From assembly GCA_963970005.1 (NCBI GenBank), contig CAXAMN010001425.1, positions 292,222 to 356,221 on the forward strand: a DNA stretch of 64,000 nt, given 5' to 3'. Below, in pieces: positions 24,526 to 36,849 of the stretch. The notes below the pieces were generated by a model. That model did no database searches. It was not told where the DNA came from and was given only the letters and a program-made list of their open reading frames with translations. A program made the position numbers and the translations under genes. This DNA comes from Durusdinium trenchii (taxonomy: Eukaryota; Sar; Dinophyceae; Suessiales; Symbiodiniaceae). Within the stretch, counting starts at the first letter, position 1, and each line of letters begins with the position of its first letter.

Positions 24526-25099
24526 GCTCGATTCCCCCCTTTTTGGTTGGGGTGTGTGAGTCTGAGTGGTGGTGTGTGTGTGTGTTTTTGAGACAAACCC
24601 ATGATTGTCATGCGAGCTCATGTGGCGGAGGCATTGCTTGCTTTTGTTTGGGAGTCTTAATTACCGTGTTGCAGCGTTGCAGGTCATTGATGCCCAAGGG
24701 CGCGAGATCTTGAGATACTTCATGCCCGAGGCAGGTTTAGCTGGAATGGTTTGCGGATAGCACAGAGAGCTTATGTGCTGAGTTCTTTTGCGTGACGGTA
24801 CAGTCAGACGATGGGGGAGATGAGGTCAGGTTCCGCCAGAGGTCGTGCAGGTGTTTCTTGTGGGATTCCACGTGTGGTTCTACGCTATTTGTCGAGACTT
24901 ACTTCACGCCGATGTGTTCGGATTGTCAGATTGTCAGGACAAGCGAAAGCCATCTGGCCAAACTGGCCTCATCATGCCCCGCTGGCTAATTTGAGTGCTA
25001 GGTCTGCTGTGTTGTCGGAAAGGGAATGCTAGGGATGATTAAAGTATCATTATGGTTCATTGTGTTGGAGGTTGTCGCAAGATACTATTGACATATTTC

Positions 25100-26150
25100 G
25101 AGCGGATTAAACAGATACTGTATTAACAGGGTGTGTGTGTGTATACAGTATATATTTAGATAGATTAAGGCGGTTTACAGCCAAGAAGGATCCGTAGTGC
25201 AAAGGTGCAAGTATCTCCATGCAAGTTCTTTGCTTGGGCGGATCCATGTGGCAGAGAGCCGTGCTGTGATGAATCTTGAGTCTTGAACATTGAGCATCCA
25301 GTACTTTGCAGCAAAGTGCCAAGAGCGATGGGGGGAACACCATTAAAGTGCGCTTCCTTCTTGAGTCCTCCAAGCCACCAGAGTGCTTTTGCAGTGTGAG
25401 ATTGCGTTTGCAATGCAAGGGTTGGGATTGAGTCCACAATCTCATCAATGAGAAAACACAAGAGGTGTGCGACAAATTTCAACATACGGTTCAGGATCTC
25501 GAATGTGCCAGACATACATGCGGCCTGTAAGATCATTCCTGGTCTTCCTGAGGATTCCTCATGAGTCGTAGGCGTAGAGGTCAACGGAACCCAGTGCCGT
25601 TTGGTTCGCATCGTGATCCCTGCAACTCGGCTGGCAGGGCACGCATGTTTTGGAACCAGTTCCACGAACGTTGGAGTTTTCAGGCGGAGCATCTCGCCGA
25701 CGCAAGATGGAAGATGGGAGTGATATGGAGTGCTTAAGCATGTTTAAACTAGCAACCCAACCCGGCTAGTATTTCAGCTCTTGGCACTTTAACCCCTTGG
25801 TAAGTTGTGTGTTTCAATAGAAACAGCAGATATCAGCAGAATGAAGGTACAATGTTGCTGATTTGAACCTCAAGAAATATGACGAGTGCACAGTGCGGTG
25901 TCAAAAGAGCTGGCTACCTTTGTAGAGTACGATAAAGTAATGCAAGAATGCAACGACTCAAAGAAGGTAACATCAAACCCTTCACTGCGAAGATGGTCAA
26001 CAGCCAGAGGCTATTGATCCAAGCATATTCAACAAGGGGAGGCAGCAGAAGTGCAGCACATGAGCAGGGATGCGTTGAAAGTCATCAGCATAAGCAAGAG
26101 TAGTCAAAAGTCCTCTTATGCGTGTGTAACGGCTCTTATGCGTTTGTGAT
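25100..26150. other. No convincing gene
   Basis: A short GT tract at 25128-25142 and overlapping minus-strand open frames at 25107-25741. None is supported by borders or motifs. Confidence 0.35.
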
Positions 26151-26155
26151 CGCAG

Positions 26156-26280
26156 GCATTGGGGAACTACTGTGGTGGATCCTCTTGGTCCGACTCATTG
26201 GAAGACATGCGGGAACGCTCAGTGACATGCGGACAGATGCCGAAAGATTCAGTCCCTCCTCCGGTCCCTCCGGGTCCTCC
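26156..26280 (+). CDS. Candidate exon, Ser/Pro-rich
   Basis: Follows acceptor 'gtgatcgcag'. The frame reads ALGNYCGGSSWSDSLEDMRE, RSVTCGQMPKDSVPPPVPPG, P. The composition (an acidic Ser-rich start, then polyproline) is protein-like. The frame stays open to 26680 but becomes less convincing after the T-run at 26281-26288, so the 3' border is not fixed. Function unknown; the Pro run would suit an SH3-type ligand but that is only composition. Confidence 0.4.
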
Positions 26281-26454
26281 GTTTTTTTTCAGCATGAGTT
26301 GGCCATGGCTTGGCTTCGGAGCATGCCACAATCCCGATGTCTCAAAAATGCATCTTACAGCGTCCATCAAGACGTTTGTCTTTGAGGATTTTGAGGCGTC
26401 CATCAAGTTAGGCATGTTGAAATGGGTCTCCCCAGTCTCCTGGAGTCAGGAAGG

Positions 26455-26580
26455 CCACGGTTCGGTTCGGTCCGGTTTCTTTGAACCTAATCTAGACCAG
26501 TGCACGGTTCGGTTTTACTTCGGTTCGTTTTCATGGTTCCAATTTCTCAGTTCGCGCGGTTCGTGCTTTGCCAGAGTTGC
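26455..26580. repeat. CGGTTCGGTT-rich sequence, first locus
   Basis: Imperfect 'cggttcggtt' repeats. A second locus lies at 27555-27672 and similar words occur in 61440-63600. Confidence 0.65.
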
Positions 26581-27554
26581 TGCGCAGGCACACCGACACA
26601 CACGCACATACACACACGAGGGGGGGCTAACAATTCAAGGTCCAAAAGGCTCAAGTTCCCACCAGTGGCGCATCAAGTAAGAATCGCCAAGAAAAATCGC
26701 CCACAAAGACAATGCTCAGACGCGATAAGGAGCATTTGGACCACAATAAGAACCGGCGGGCTCAGAACAAGTTGACCTGGACAAGTACTAGAGAAGCCAA
26801 CTTTTCAGACCTCTTTCAGACCCTTTCAAACAGCAGTTCGGGCCCATTCACGCCTTGCCCAGGGCGTGGATCCATCATTGGGCCTCACAAAAGTCAAGCA
26901 AAGAAGGTTTTGTTTGACGTGGCCTTTAAGAGAGTGCGGACTGGAGTGCGACTGTGCATCCCCCTGCTAATGTTTGGTCAAACCATCTCAAAGCGCTTTC
27001 TTTCTGCTCGTCGCCCGCCATTGGAGCATGAGTGCGACCTCGTGGTTACCTGGCTTGTCCTGGATTGAGTCCAGTCAACCGTTCTTCTATCAAACCTTTT
27101 ACAAAGAAAAGGGTAACGTTCCACATGTCTGGCAGTGAAGGCACGGTGACACACAAGCGCAAAAATGACATATTCGTGATGTTCTTTCTCTTTCTTCTTT
27201 GCAGGTGTTTGATATGGTTTGAAAAGGGCTCTGAAACGTTTGTCCGCGAGGCTTGTCTATTCCTCTTTGTCCGTACGCGGTCATTGTACTTTCTCCGTAT
27301 AACTCTGCTCGACCTTTTTGTGTTGCCAAGAAAAGTAAGCTTCCCTTGGTCAGGCACGTCAGGGAATTGTTTTTTGTTTTGCTGGTTTCTGTGGTTTTGT
27401 CCTCCTTGCAACAATTCAGCCTTCCTTTGTGCTTTGCCATTTTGGTTTTCTGCTTGCCTTTTTGTTGTATTCCCTTCCTTTACGTGGTGTTTTCTTTGAC
27501 TTTGGCACATGAGTCCTGGTGCTTCAAGCCAGGCAAGACACGGAGAACTGGAGA

Positions 27555-27672
27555 ACGGTTCGGTTTTGCGATTTTCCTGGCCAGTAAGGTTTGTGTCTGG
27601 CTCGGTTCGATTTTCGATATTCGGTTCGGTTTCCCAAAGTCCGATTTGACGGTTTTCGGTTCAATTTCGGGG
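27555..27672. repeat. CGGTTCGGTT-rich sequence, second locus
   Basis: 'acggttcggttttgcgattt', 'ctcggttcgattttcgat' and 'cggttttcggttcaattt'. T-rich and without coding evidence. The opposing long frames at 27032-27510 just upstream are compositional. Confidence 0.65.
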
Positions 27673-27719
27673 CCATCCTGTGGAGTGTATCACAGAGTGC
27701 CGTGATGCCGTGATACACT

Positions 27720-30700
27720 CGGGCCGGAGCTCAGGAAAGCGCTGGTGACCATTCCACCCAGTCATTTTCAGACCTTGCTCATTGAGGAGAATGACTGAAC
27801 CGCTGGCTTGCATGGCTTGTACATACACATCAGACACTGATGAACACTGGCCCTATGAGCAAAGCAGGTGCACTATTGCTTTGCAATTCAGGACAAAACT
27901 CGGTGACAAGGCTTAAGCGTGCTCCAGCCTTTACTGTTGTTATTGCTGGATAAGGGAGACCCTTCGAAACCTTGATTTATGCTTACTCACAAACCATCAC
28001 ACGTGGCAGCAGTTCTCGCACACACAGGGCTCTCTCAAAATGCACATCCTTGTAGATTCCACACTACTTGTGCAATGATGCTGACATGAATCTGAAGTCA
28101 CAAAAGGATCCCCATTGATCCCACTTGTAGTATGCCTATGCGCAATTTGTACTATGCAGCAAAACTGGGATTAAGGCACCAGGGTGCTCTCCAAAGCTTC
28201 TATGGTTCCTGGTGTGAGAATATTTGGCATGATGCTCAAGGGCAGAGTTAGGGACGTGGTTGGTGATATGGGTTTGTCTCAAAATGGCTTTGTTTCTTCA
28301 ATCAGAGGGTCTTCAGGGGTCGTCTTATTTCAATACACTCCCATTCCCATATCTTCATCAGGTGTCAGCATGTTGCCTGCAGGATGAGGATTCAGTGATG
28401 CGGGGTGATCATCGTTCCACCACAGCAGACGCTCGGAGAGAAGGGACCCAACGAAGGTATAGCTTGCCAACACCGAAACTTGAAGCAAATTGAGACCGCA
28501 CGGGGTCTTCCAAGATTGAGGGAAGATTCGGGGAAGACTCAGAGGGAGGTCAGCATTGAACATTTGGATGTGGAAGACCCCAGGAACTACTGAACATGGG
28601 AACGTTCGCTCGTTCGCCATTTGAGGCAAGTTCTTCAGCTCAGAGTGTCTCTGACTCAGACCAAACCGAGCAAACTTTGACGTTGTAAAGAATCGAAAGC
28701 GTGTACATGTGATGGAGCAATATGGAGCACATGATTCATCATCTAGACATATCTAGACATTCATGTTGTTTGGACTCTCCAGTTTGTACCATGTGATATC
28801 AGACAAGTCCAAATTGACAGGAATTGAAAATTACCAGACCCTGCCCGGTGTGGGTTCCAGAGTCCGGTGTCCCAGAACAAACCTGGCTGGCCAAGGTCAT
28901 CATGTCATTGTGAGACCTTGTGAGATGAGGCAAAGTAGGAAGGCAGCTCTCCCTGAACTCAGACTATGTCAAGTTCACTTCTCACTCTGAACAACCCTCA
29001 AAGGTGGTCAAGAAGACACCGCACCAATCTAGATGACTGAACGTGCAGGAACCAGGCTGATCCACAAGAAGTTGGCAGCTCATCTTTTTCTTGATACTGG
29101 GCCTTTGCTTGCATATCGCACATTCAATTCCTGCAATCTACCCGGTTTGCAATTTGCTTCCCAGAACCATATGCAACGTGCCCCCAAAGGTTGCCCTTTG
29201 TGCCGTACACAAACCATTAGTTTCCAGACTTGTCGCTTGAACACCCGAATATGATTGCTCGCACAGACGGGGATAGCTCAAGACCTTTGGTCGAATGTCG
29301 CAGAGTCGTGCCATTGGTGAGACTCATTCACCGCAGCATGCTCTGGATTGAGTCGTGCTTGGTTCACTTTCAAGGGATGGGCCCTTTTTGTGGAATCACT
29401 TGGACAAGTTGCAGATGCGTTCGCAAACTCACAGTGATACTTCGACAACCCACGACGTGATCACCAGACGGCGTGTGAAGATCATGTGGCGGTGCCGCAC
29501 ATCGCTGCGCGAAGCGCACCAAGTGCAGAAGACCGCAGCGATTCGACCGCGATCGACCGGTGCAGCCGACCGGTCGAGCCGACCGCAGTGTTCCCATCCG
29601 TCCGCTGCCAAGAAGTGCAACGTATCGGGGACAAAAGAGGGGACCGCCAACGGGGACCGCAGAAAAATCGAAGGTGTTTCCAAGTTGCAAGTCAAGACCA
29701 GGTGACGGAAGCCATTGCTTCAGTGGTTGTTTGCGACGGCATGGCAGCAGGTGGGATCTTCAGATTTCGCTGATGCGTTTTTCGAGTCAAGCGAGCTGAA
29801 GAACTGCCTAGTTCATTGGAACGAGAGTTGGACAACAAATGTTGGAGCTGCGGAAGGAAAATGGTGTGTGTATTTCGCTTGTTTTGTTTGAAGTGCAGCA
29901 GATTGAAGACTTGCGTAGAACCAGGGCCTCTTTGATGCCCTTTCCAAGTTTGAAGCATGCGTTTGAGTGGCTACAAGTAACAAGTAGATTTACTTGTGAC
30001 TTGCATGCGCTTGCTTCGGACCCTACATTCAAGAAAAAGTAGATGAGATGACGCTGCCGAGTACCGGATATGACTTCGGCCAAGGGTTGTGCAGGCATCA
30101 TCAAGCATCAATATACAACCTGCAGCACCATGCCTGCGTGGTCCCATTTTGGCTTTGGAGTAAGTACTGGAGCTTTGGAGGTCCTGACATCACACTGTGA
30201 CTAGGAAGAACAGTTCGAAAGCCCTAGAAAGCCCAAAAGCTCATGGCCCATTGATTTAAACAAAGAGGTCAAAAATATGTAGACATTGATTTAAACAAAG
30301 AGGTCAAAAGTATGTAGACAAGTCTCAAGATGCAAATATACATGAAAATCCGACAGAATACGACCTTGTAGACAAATCATCAAACCAAGGACCTACACAG
30401 CTTTTCAACCACAATGACCATCTTTGTGAGGATCAACGTATCGAACACCCGAGCGGACCGAGCGGACGGATTCCTTTGCTCCATGGCGCAGGACCACGCA
30501 CAGCGAAAACGGTTGTTTTGTGTTGTTCTCCTGTCATATTGGAAGGAACACCTCAGACTTGTTCAAGATTATAGATGATTTTGGCGAATTTCACTGACGA
30601 CATGGCCATAAAACTAGGAGATACTAGGAGCAAGCCATAGTATCCAGGTTTTTCAAAAGTGCATGATCCACATATAGCAGAAACCATTCGAGCCCCGCCA

Positions 30701-30820
30701 GGACTTGCTCCTGAGAGCTGCTCAGGCCGTGGGGGCCACCGGTCCATGGAAACACAAAAAAGCATGGTATAAAGCTCTACCATGTGGGCCTTGTATAAAG
30801 CGTGCCCACAAAAAGCTTTG
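27720..30820. other. Mostly non-coding, several weak open frames
   Basis: Frames at 28184-28387, 28763-28990, 29033-29254 and 29355-29705 are open but lack clear borders. A short GC-rich palindromic patch 'gaccggtgcagccgaccggt' occurs at about 29554-29573; a related patch 'aaggccgaccggtcgact' is at about 50491-50510. Confidence 0.35.
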
Positions 30821-30822
30821 TG

Positions 30823-31210
30823 TGTGTGTGTCGCCCCCTGGTCAAAGGGTTACCTTTCATGACATCCACTGCCACCTGTTTCACCAGCAGCAAGGGGACC
30901 AGGCATCTCGCTGCTGACCTGGTCTAACAAAGCTAGGCAGCGAGATGGGAAGCACCAAAGGACGCTTTGGTGTGTACCTGCCACACAACTTTTGCACAAG
31001 CTGTCCACCCTACTCTTCCACGATTTGATTCATGGTTCTTCATGTATTCCACCCCACAAACAGGTTTCAGCCGCTTGTGAACTGCAGCCAGCCGCGCGAG
31101 TGAAACATTTTTCAACAATTCAAGTCACCGGACTCTTTCGCCTTGCCGTTCCACCACTTTCCTTCTCAACGTGGGAATCGAGATAATTGAATACAATTGT
31201 CAGAGTGTGT
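30823..31210 (+). repeat. 5' terminal repeat of the retroelement
   Basis: 388 bp, from 'tgtgtgtgtcgccccctgg' to 'aattgtcagagtgtgt'. It matches 36810-37193. It probably carries the promoter or 5' UTR by analogy with pseudo-LTRs, but no promoter motif is recognisable. Confidence 0.9.
30897..30972 (+). ncRNA. Predicted structured RNA: pseudoknot plus hairpin
   Basis: CATCTCGCTGC (30904-30914) is perfectly complementary to GCAGCGAGATG (30937-30947). GACCAGG (30897-30903) is complementary to CCTGGTC (30918-30924) in the loop, which gives an H-type pseudoknot of 11 and 7 bp. Immediately 3', CACCAAAG (30953-30960) and CTTTGGTG (30965-30972) form an 8-bp hairpin with loop GACG. Further upstream CCCCCTGG pairs in part with the GGGGACC segment. 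The stem is kept in all four terminal-repeat copies and the 7-bp partner in three of four. It lacks the CTGATGA/GAAA core of hammerheads, which are known in Penelope-like pseudo-LTRs, and it lacks the P3 hairpin of HDV-like ribozymes. Its role (processing, priming or packaging) is inference. Confidence 0.6.
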
Positions 31211-31699
31211 TTCGCTCAGCCGTCCCACTCGGGTGCTGAGTGTGATCCCCGTCACTGGGGCGCTGTTTCATTGGGAAAGCATTCACTGAACTCACCACTG
31301 CTCACAGGAACTCCACTGGAACTCACCTACACTCCCACAGAATCAACCGCTAACACGGCCGCCGGGCCTTACCACGGGACCTGACCGTTTCAACATGCAT
31401 CGTTTGTGCAAGATCTCCATGCATTTTTCCGCCTGTTTTCTGCAGAAGCGCTCAAGCGATCCGACTTGACTTTCAAACTGATTAATTCGATATGCATGAA
31501 CACACCAACACTTACCACACTATACAGGAAGACAAACTATCACTGCTTCACAACTACACCGAATACATATCAACACAAGCAGTACGACCTCTAACTCACA
31601 CGATTCCAACACTCGCAGTTTCAGCTGCCGCGCCGCGCCATTTTGAAGCTTTTGCAGCACAGCTGTGACGATCTTCACCAACCTTTTATTGGCCACATC
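31211..31699 (+). other. Leader between the 5' terminal repeat and ORF1
   Basis: About 490 bp of A/C-rich sequence without a long frame. Probably the retroelement 5' UTR. Confidence 0.5.
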
Positions 31700-34051
31700 A
31701 TGCAGTACCCCTGGCCGTATCCACAAGCCATACCACCTCCACTACCCGTTCCATCAACACAACCACCACCACAACCGACAGCACCTTTGCCACAGCCACA
31801 TACCACACCAGCATTTCCTTATCCACAACCTCAACCATACCCTGTACCACAACATCAGACATTTCCAGCTCTTCAATCTATGCCGATTCCCACTCCACTT
31901 CCCTGTCACTCAGCACCGGCAGTTGCCCCTTCTTATGGCAATCCCACCACATGGACGATGGTAACCCCTACTCAACCACAATTCACACTGCCACAACCCA
32001 CGTTTCAACCACCGGCACCACCCCCGTCTTACCTTGTGCAACCAATGCACCACTCCCCCTCCCCAGATCAAGCCACCGCTACACCGATTCAACCTGCCCC
32101 CCCACCTCAGCAAATGCTCTCACCTACTACTACAATTGAACCCCAATGGCACATGCCACAAGGGGTCTGGCAGCCTTATTCAGCATTTCCACCGGTTACA
32201 CAACCTGTGCATCCACCTCCATCACAACCTCAATTAGCCCTCAGTGACTCACCACAGATTCCACCACCACCCCAGTCACTGGACCCCACCACTCCAGCTC
32301 CCAATCAAACAACCACTGCCACCGGCTCACTACCTTCTCCATCACCTTCCATCGCATCGGCCCCACCAGCCACAGTGGCCCCAGAACCCATCACTGCCAT
32401 ACCAGACAACACAGCTTCACCCGTCCCACCATCTCCACATCCACCTCACAGCAGTCGCCGCCACCACCACCGAGGCCGGCGCAAGAGCGACCATCACAGA
32501 CGCGGCCGCCACAGACATCGCCGCCGCCGGAGACATCGCCATCACTCCAAATCCACTAGACATCACAGTTCCTCTTGGCGACGTCGCTCGCCAACCACAT
32601 CCACTTACTCCCACTCCTCCACACCTTCCCGCAGCCGCTCCAGACAACCCATCGATCTACGTCCCAATACCGATGCCTCCACAGCAGACAACACGAACAC
32701 GGACACTTCCAAATTTCCACCAACGATCCGTAGACCACCCAACCGATGGCGACCTTCACCAACATTTCCAACTTTACCACCAAAACAGCAGATTCTTGCC
32801 TGGCTCGATTTCCATGCCAACCAGCTCGATGCCTCCAACCGCCCTCAACACCAATACCTTGCCAACCTCCTGTTTGACAGCAACATCACATACAAAGAAC
32901 TCAACGACTTTCGACAATACACTTATGTCAAGTGGAATGAAATGAACCGCTCATCAATGGGATCATTCCAATACCACGCCATCTCACTACCTTTCCTCCA
33001 CACCAAAGCCACCCATCCCACACCACCGCCCGTTTCCCGTGCCACTTCCACCCACAGGGAAGTTGCGCACATCAACGCCGGCCACACAGGCCCTGTTGGC
33101 AACATCACAAACATTCTACGACAAGGGCGCTTCCTCCCTAGCACACTCCACTTTGCCAACTATCCTGGCTTTTTTACGTTCGTCTTTCAAACACAGCCCA
33201 CAGCCAGGAGCACCTGCTGCCTCAGCCTCTGCACCCCCGCCGCCACCCCACATTCCTTCACCCAAACCACCACTTCAAGACTCCTGGCACCAAACAGAGC
33301 AACATTGGGATGCCAACACACTTCACGGCCATCAGCTCTACAAAACAATCCAATCCACCCAATGGTCGCGCAAAGCCGGAATTGCCGGCCTTCCAACTTT
33401 TGACATTTTTCCTTGGCAACTTGCTTACCACAGCACCTCAGAGTTCACAGCCCGTACTCTCAGCCACGGGAAATACACCGGATTCATTGCCACCAGGAGT
33501 GTGGCGGAATCTGTTTTCGTCACACACCTCCTCCAGGAGGTCAGGGAGAAACGCCTGGACCTGGACGGCATTGCCGAAACCCTCCACACCAAACAAGGCA
33601 CCGAAGTCCCCAGCAAAACCACCCAAGCACGGGCTTTCCACGCCCCATACGAACTTGCCCGCGCCAAACAGAATCCTGGGCAATCCTCTCACTCCTGTCA
33701 AGAGCGCTAGCCACGCCACCGGCTCTGGCGTACCATCCCATCCACCAACTCCACCTACCTCCAAGCCACCAGTGTTGGCAGATGTCCTGCAACCTCCACG
33801 CCCAACATTGAAGGACGACGCCCCATGACAGCTGGACCAATGCTGATATCCAACAGTGGGTCACTACTTTCGAACCCACTGTCCAGGAGGCCGCCAATGA
33901 AGTCCTCCGTTTGCTACAAACAAGTAAAGTCACTACCCAGCAATTAAAAGACGCAGCAACCCGCTACGGCCTCCCACTCGGCCACATCAATCGTCTCCCT
34001 ATTCGCAGTTTGCAACACTTGGTAAGTGTGGGAGCAGCAATTGGTTGCTGA
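31700..34051 (+). pseudogene. ORF1 (gag-like) of the retroelement, frameshifted
   Basis: ATG 31700 (MQYPWPYPQAIPPPLP) opens a Pro/Gln/Thr-rich region, then an Arg/His/Ser-rich basic stretch at about 32450-32640 (SRRHHHRGRRKSDHHRRGRH) and a better-folded part containing PPKQQILAWLDFHANQLDAS and ELNDFRQYTYVKWNEMNRSS (about 32780-32950). The coding signal then moves to another frame (about 33180-33440, FDIFPWQLAYHSTSEFTART), then to the third (about 33430-33828, Pro-rich), then back to the first for SWTNADIQQWVTTFEPTVQE and TRYGLPLGHINRLPIRSLQH, stop TGA 34049-34051. The last segment has the spacing of a SAM-like helical domain, but that is tentative. Three shifts of the same net sense restore the original frame, as indels or assembly errors would. 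The basic stretch suggests RNA binding (inference). Confidence 0.6.
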
Positions 34052-34057
34052 CTCGCT

Positions 34058-36849
34058 ATGCTCAGCCAACAGCAACCCAGCCACCACACTATGCAACAAC
34101 TCTTCCACCTCCACCGCGCTCTATCCATTTTGATCCACCACACACAATACATCGAACGTGCAGAAGCCATTTTTGCAACAGGTCTCATTCACATCACCCT
34201 GCTCTTTGCCTACCCATCCACAACACATCGATCTCAACAATGGAGAAACCGTTTCCGACAGCTCCACATCCTTCCCAATACCTACCACTACCACAACTTT
34301 CTTTCCCAGAATTCCGTCTACATCAAACTCCATTTCAACCCCATTCCCCCCCAGCGCTGTTACCACCAGCATGGCCATTTCTACGTCGGCTCAACAGCCA
34401 TTGGCATCCCTCATAGAGAGCACAACCGCCGCGCCAAGCTCAAACAACTCCAGAACAACATTCCTATTTCAGCCGAACTATCTTTACGCTACTGGCACTC
34501 CCACAACAACATTCGCCACTACACAACCATCCAGCTCACGTCCCACGACACCTACGATCAAGCTTGGATCCAGGAACACCACCACATTGCCAATTGGATG
34601 CCCACACTCAACTGGCCGTTCATCTCCCAACACCTCAAGCTCAAGGCCCAGGGATGGCAATTCACCAAACATCGCGCACATTTCTACTCCAGACTAGCCA
34701 CCCACAAACGCCTCTTCCGACGACTGAGGCAACGCCAACACACCCTCCGCGAACCCCATCTTTACACTTCCACCAAACATCACGCTCTCACACTTCTTCG
34801 TGACCTCACCAAACACACCGCAGCCTCCTTTGACGCAGCCAAACAACTGCGAAGTGGCCGACACACGGACTTAGAAGTCTATGCCATCCGGCGTACGGCC
34901 GCCAACCTTGAAGAACCAGGCCGCAGCAGAGCCCTCCACATCATCAACAAAGCCCTTCTCTATCGCAATCTTACACCACCCAAACCCAACATTCCGCTCA
35001 CAGTGCCTTTCCTGGCGCACGAAGACTTTACCAAACACTGTCAACAATGGCTCCGTACCACCATCCAACAGCACAAACATTTAGCCATCCCCCTCCACCT
35101 TCCCTCCCATCGCATCCGTGAAGCAGCACACAAGACTCTACGATCTCAGCTCCACAATCACAGGACCTGGGAAGACACTCTCCACTCGCCACCAGATTCA
35201 GCAGATCTCCCTTGTGCGTGCGACCACCTTCGCACTCTCCTCCATGACCCTAACACCCCTACCACCAATGGCCACTACATCCTCACCTTGGACCAACTAC
35301 AACTTCCACCACATCTCACCATTTTCCTCAACGCCAACATGAACAGCGCTTATTACCCCAGCAAGGCCCGCTACTTCCTCACCTTCTAGCAAGCTTACAC
35401 GAAGTGGCTCAAAATTCAAGGGCTACCACCATCCCTCGTCCAGCACTTGGAACCGTTCCTTACACACCAATGGCGCCTCCACAACGCTCATCTCCAACAC
35501 CAACCCCGTTTCACCGCTCGCCTGCTCCGACAACTCCAGGAACTTCTCGGCCCACATACAGTACTTCACCATGCTGACCATGAACTACAACAACTCCGAC
35601 TGTTCTGCCCTCGTCAATATTTCACCGGAGCTCTGAACACACGGCAATCCCCAGAACTTTTTGAACCACTTCCATATCTCACAGCCGCCAACATCCACGA
35701 CCACCTCAAAGCCACGGTTCCACCCATCCTCCGCACACGCTACAAGTGGGGATTCCGCAAGGTTTTCAACATTCCCTACGGAGTGGTTCACCTCAAGGAG
35801 AAAAAGCACTGGCAAAAGGGCCGCACCATTATTTCCTACTTCCGTTCACTCACAGGCAACCTCCTACGTATTACCAGCCGTGCCCTCGACATTATACTTC
35901 AACACCTTTACCCACAACATCCAGGGCAGCTCTCCATCCCACAACTATGGCACCACTTCCACAGCTACCTCACTCAAACACCGGCAGACATCTCCCTCCA
36001 CGCTACCAACGACGACCTGGTGGGCTTCTTCAACTCGGTCCCCCAACACCGACTGATCGATGCAGTCCACTCCATGATACAGCACTGGCAACAACAACAA
36101 TCCACCCACACTCTCACTGTGGATGTTCAAGCCACCGGCGATCCCTTCCACCACTCCCACATCGGCAGACACCACCAAAAACACCCCACACAACGCACCA
36201 TCCAGACCTCCGACATCACCACTATCGTCGCTTATGCACTCAACACCTGCATTTTCCGGGCTTGCAATAACACTTACAAACAAATCCGAGGAGCTGGGAT
36301 TGGCTCCCAACTCTCTCCAGCCCTCTGCAATGTCGCCATCACCCTCATTGAACACTCCTGGCACCGGGTCCACAACAACCTCCTGCAACACACAGACTTG
36401 CACGTTGCTTACTACCGTTACGTTGACAACCGCTTCATTGTCCACAATGAGCACTTCCTCCACCACCCAGCCATTCAAACCCTTGTCCACCACAATTTCT
36501 TCGGGGACCCAGTGGAACTGGAACCTGTCCATGACTTTCACCTGGGGTTCAACATTGACCTCCAACAACGCACCATCACCTACATACAACCTTATCCCAA
36601 CCCTGGAAAATCAGGAATGCCACCACAGCCGGGAGCCGGCGCTTGGCTCTGTCAGGCCTTCAATCCAGACTCCACACTATCCACAAATACACCTTTCCAC
36701 CCTCCAGCGCTGAAGTTGCTGCCGCCGAGCTAGTGAGGCTCTATGTCCAAAAAGGACACAACCACCAAGCCTGCCACCGGTCTTTGAAAAAGCGCCGACG
36801 ACGGCGACCTGTGTGTGTCGCCCCCTGGTCAAAGGGTTACCTTTCATGA
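34058..36849 (+). pseudogene. ORF2: GIY-YIG endonuclease - reverse transcriptase
   Basis: ATG 34058, in the same frame as the end of ORF1 and six bases after its stop. Residues about 86-187 match a GIY-YIG nuclease: VYIKLHF, FYVGST (109-113), REHNRR with the catalytic-type Arg120, Glu173 in WIQEHHHI and the closing PTLN (182-185). A linker of Lys/Arg-rich helices follows. RT signatures: KGRTIISYF (about 35817-35843), motif A DDLVGFFNSV (36011-36040), motif B GAGIGSQLSP (36290-36319), motif C YVDN (36419-36430, Asn in place of the second Asp) and LGFNID (motif D region). Breaks: in-frame TAG at 35387-35389, with the frame open on both sides, and a shift near 36650, after which the real C-terminus (RLHTIHKYTFPPSS, ending KKRRRRRP) continues in another frame and overlaps the 3' terminal repeat. 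It nicks target DNA and copies RNA by target priming in intact relatives. Confidence 0.8.

Noticed and set aside
27032-27510. Opposed ORFs of about 155 codons on both strands
   Set aside because: A T-rich strand gives a Phe/Leu/Cys frame and its complement a Lys/Arg/Asn frame; no motif or border.
30125-30150. Dinoflagellate spliced-leader relic ('ccattttggctttgg')
   Set aside because: Matches only CCATTTTGGCT of the leader as I recall it, and the bases after and before differ. No second tandem relic is nearby.
30897-30947. HDV-like ribozyme in the terminal repeat
   Set aside because: The 7-bp outer pairing and the nested stem look suggestive, but the P3 hairpin and the P1.1/P4 elements are absent. 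Kept only as an unnamed pseudoknot.
32244-36713. Several 130-230-codon ORFs in the other frames of the retroelement
   Set aside because: G-poor sequence has few stops in any frame. These overlap the GIY-YIG/RT frame and show no motifs.
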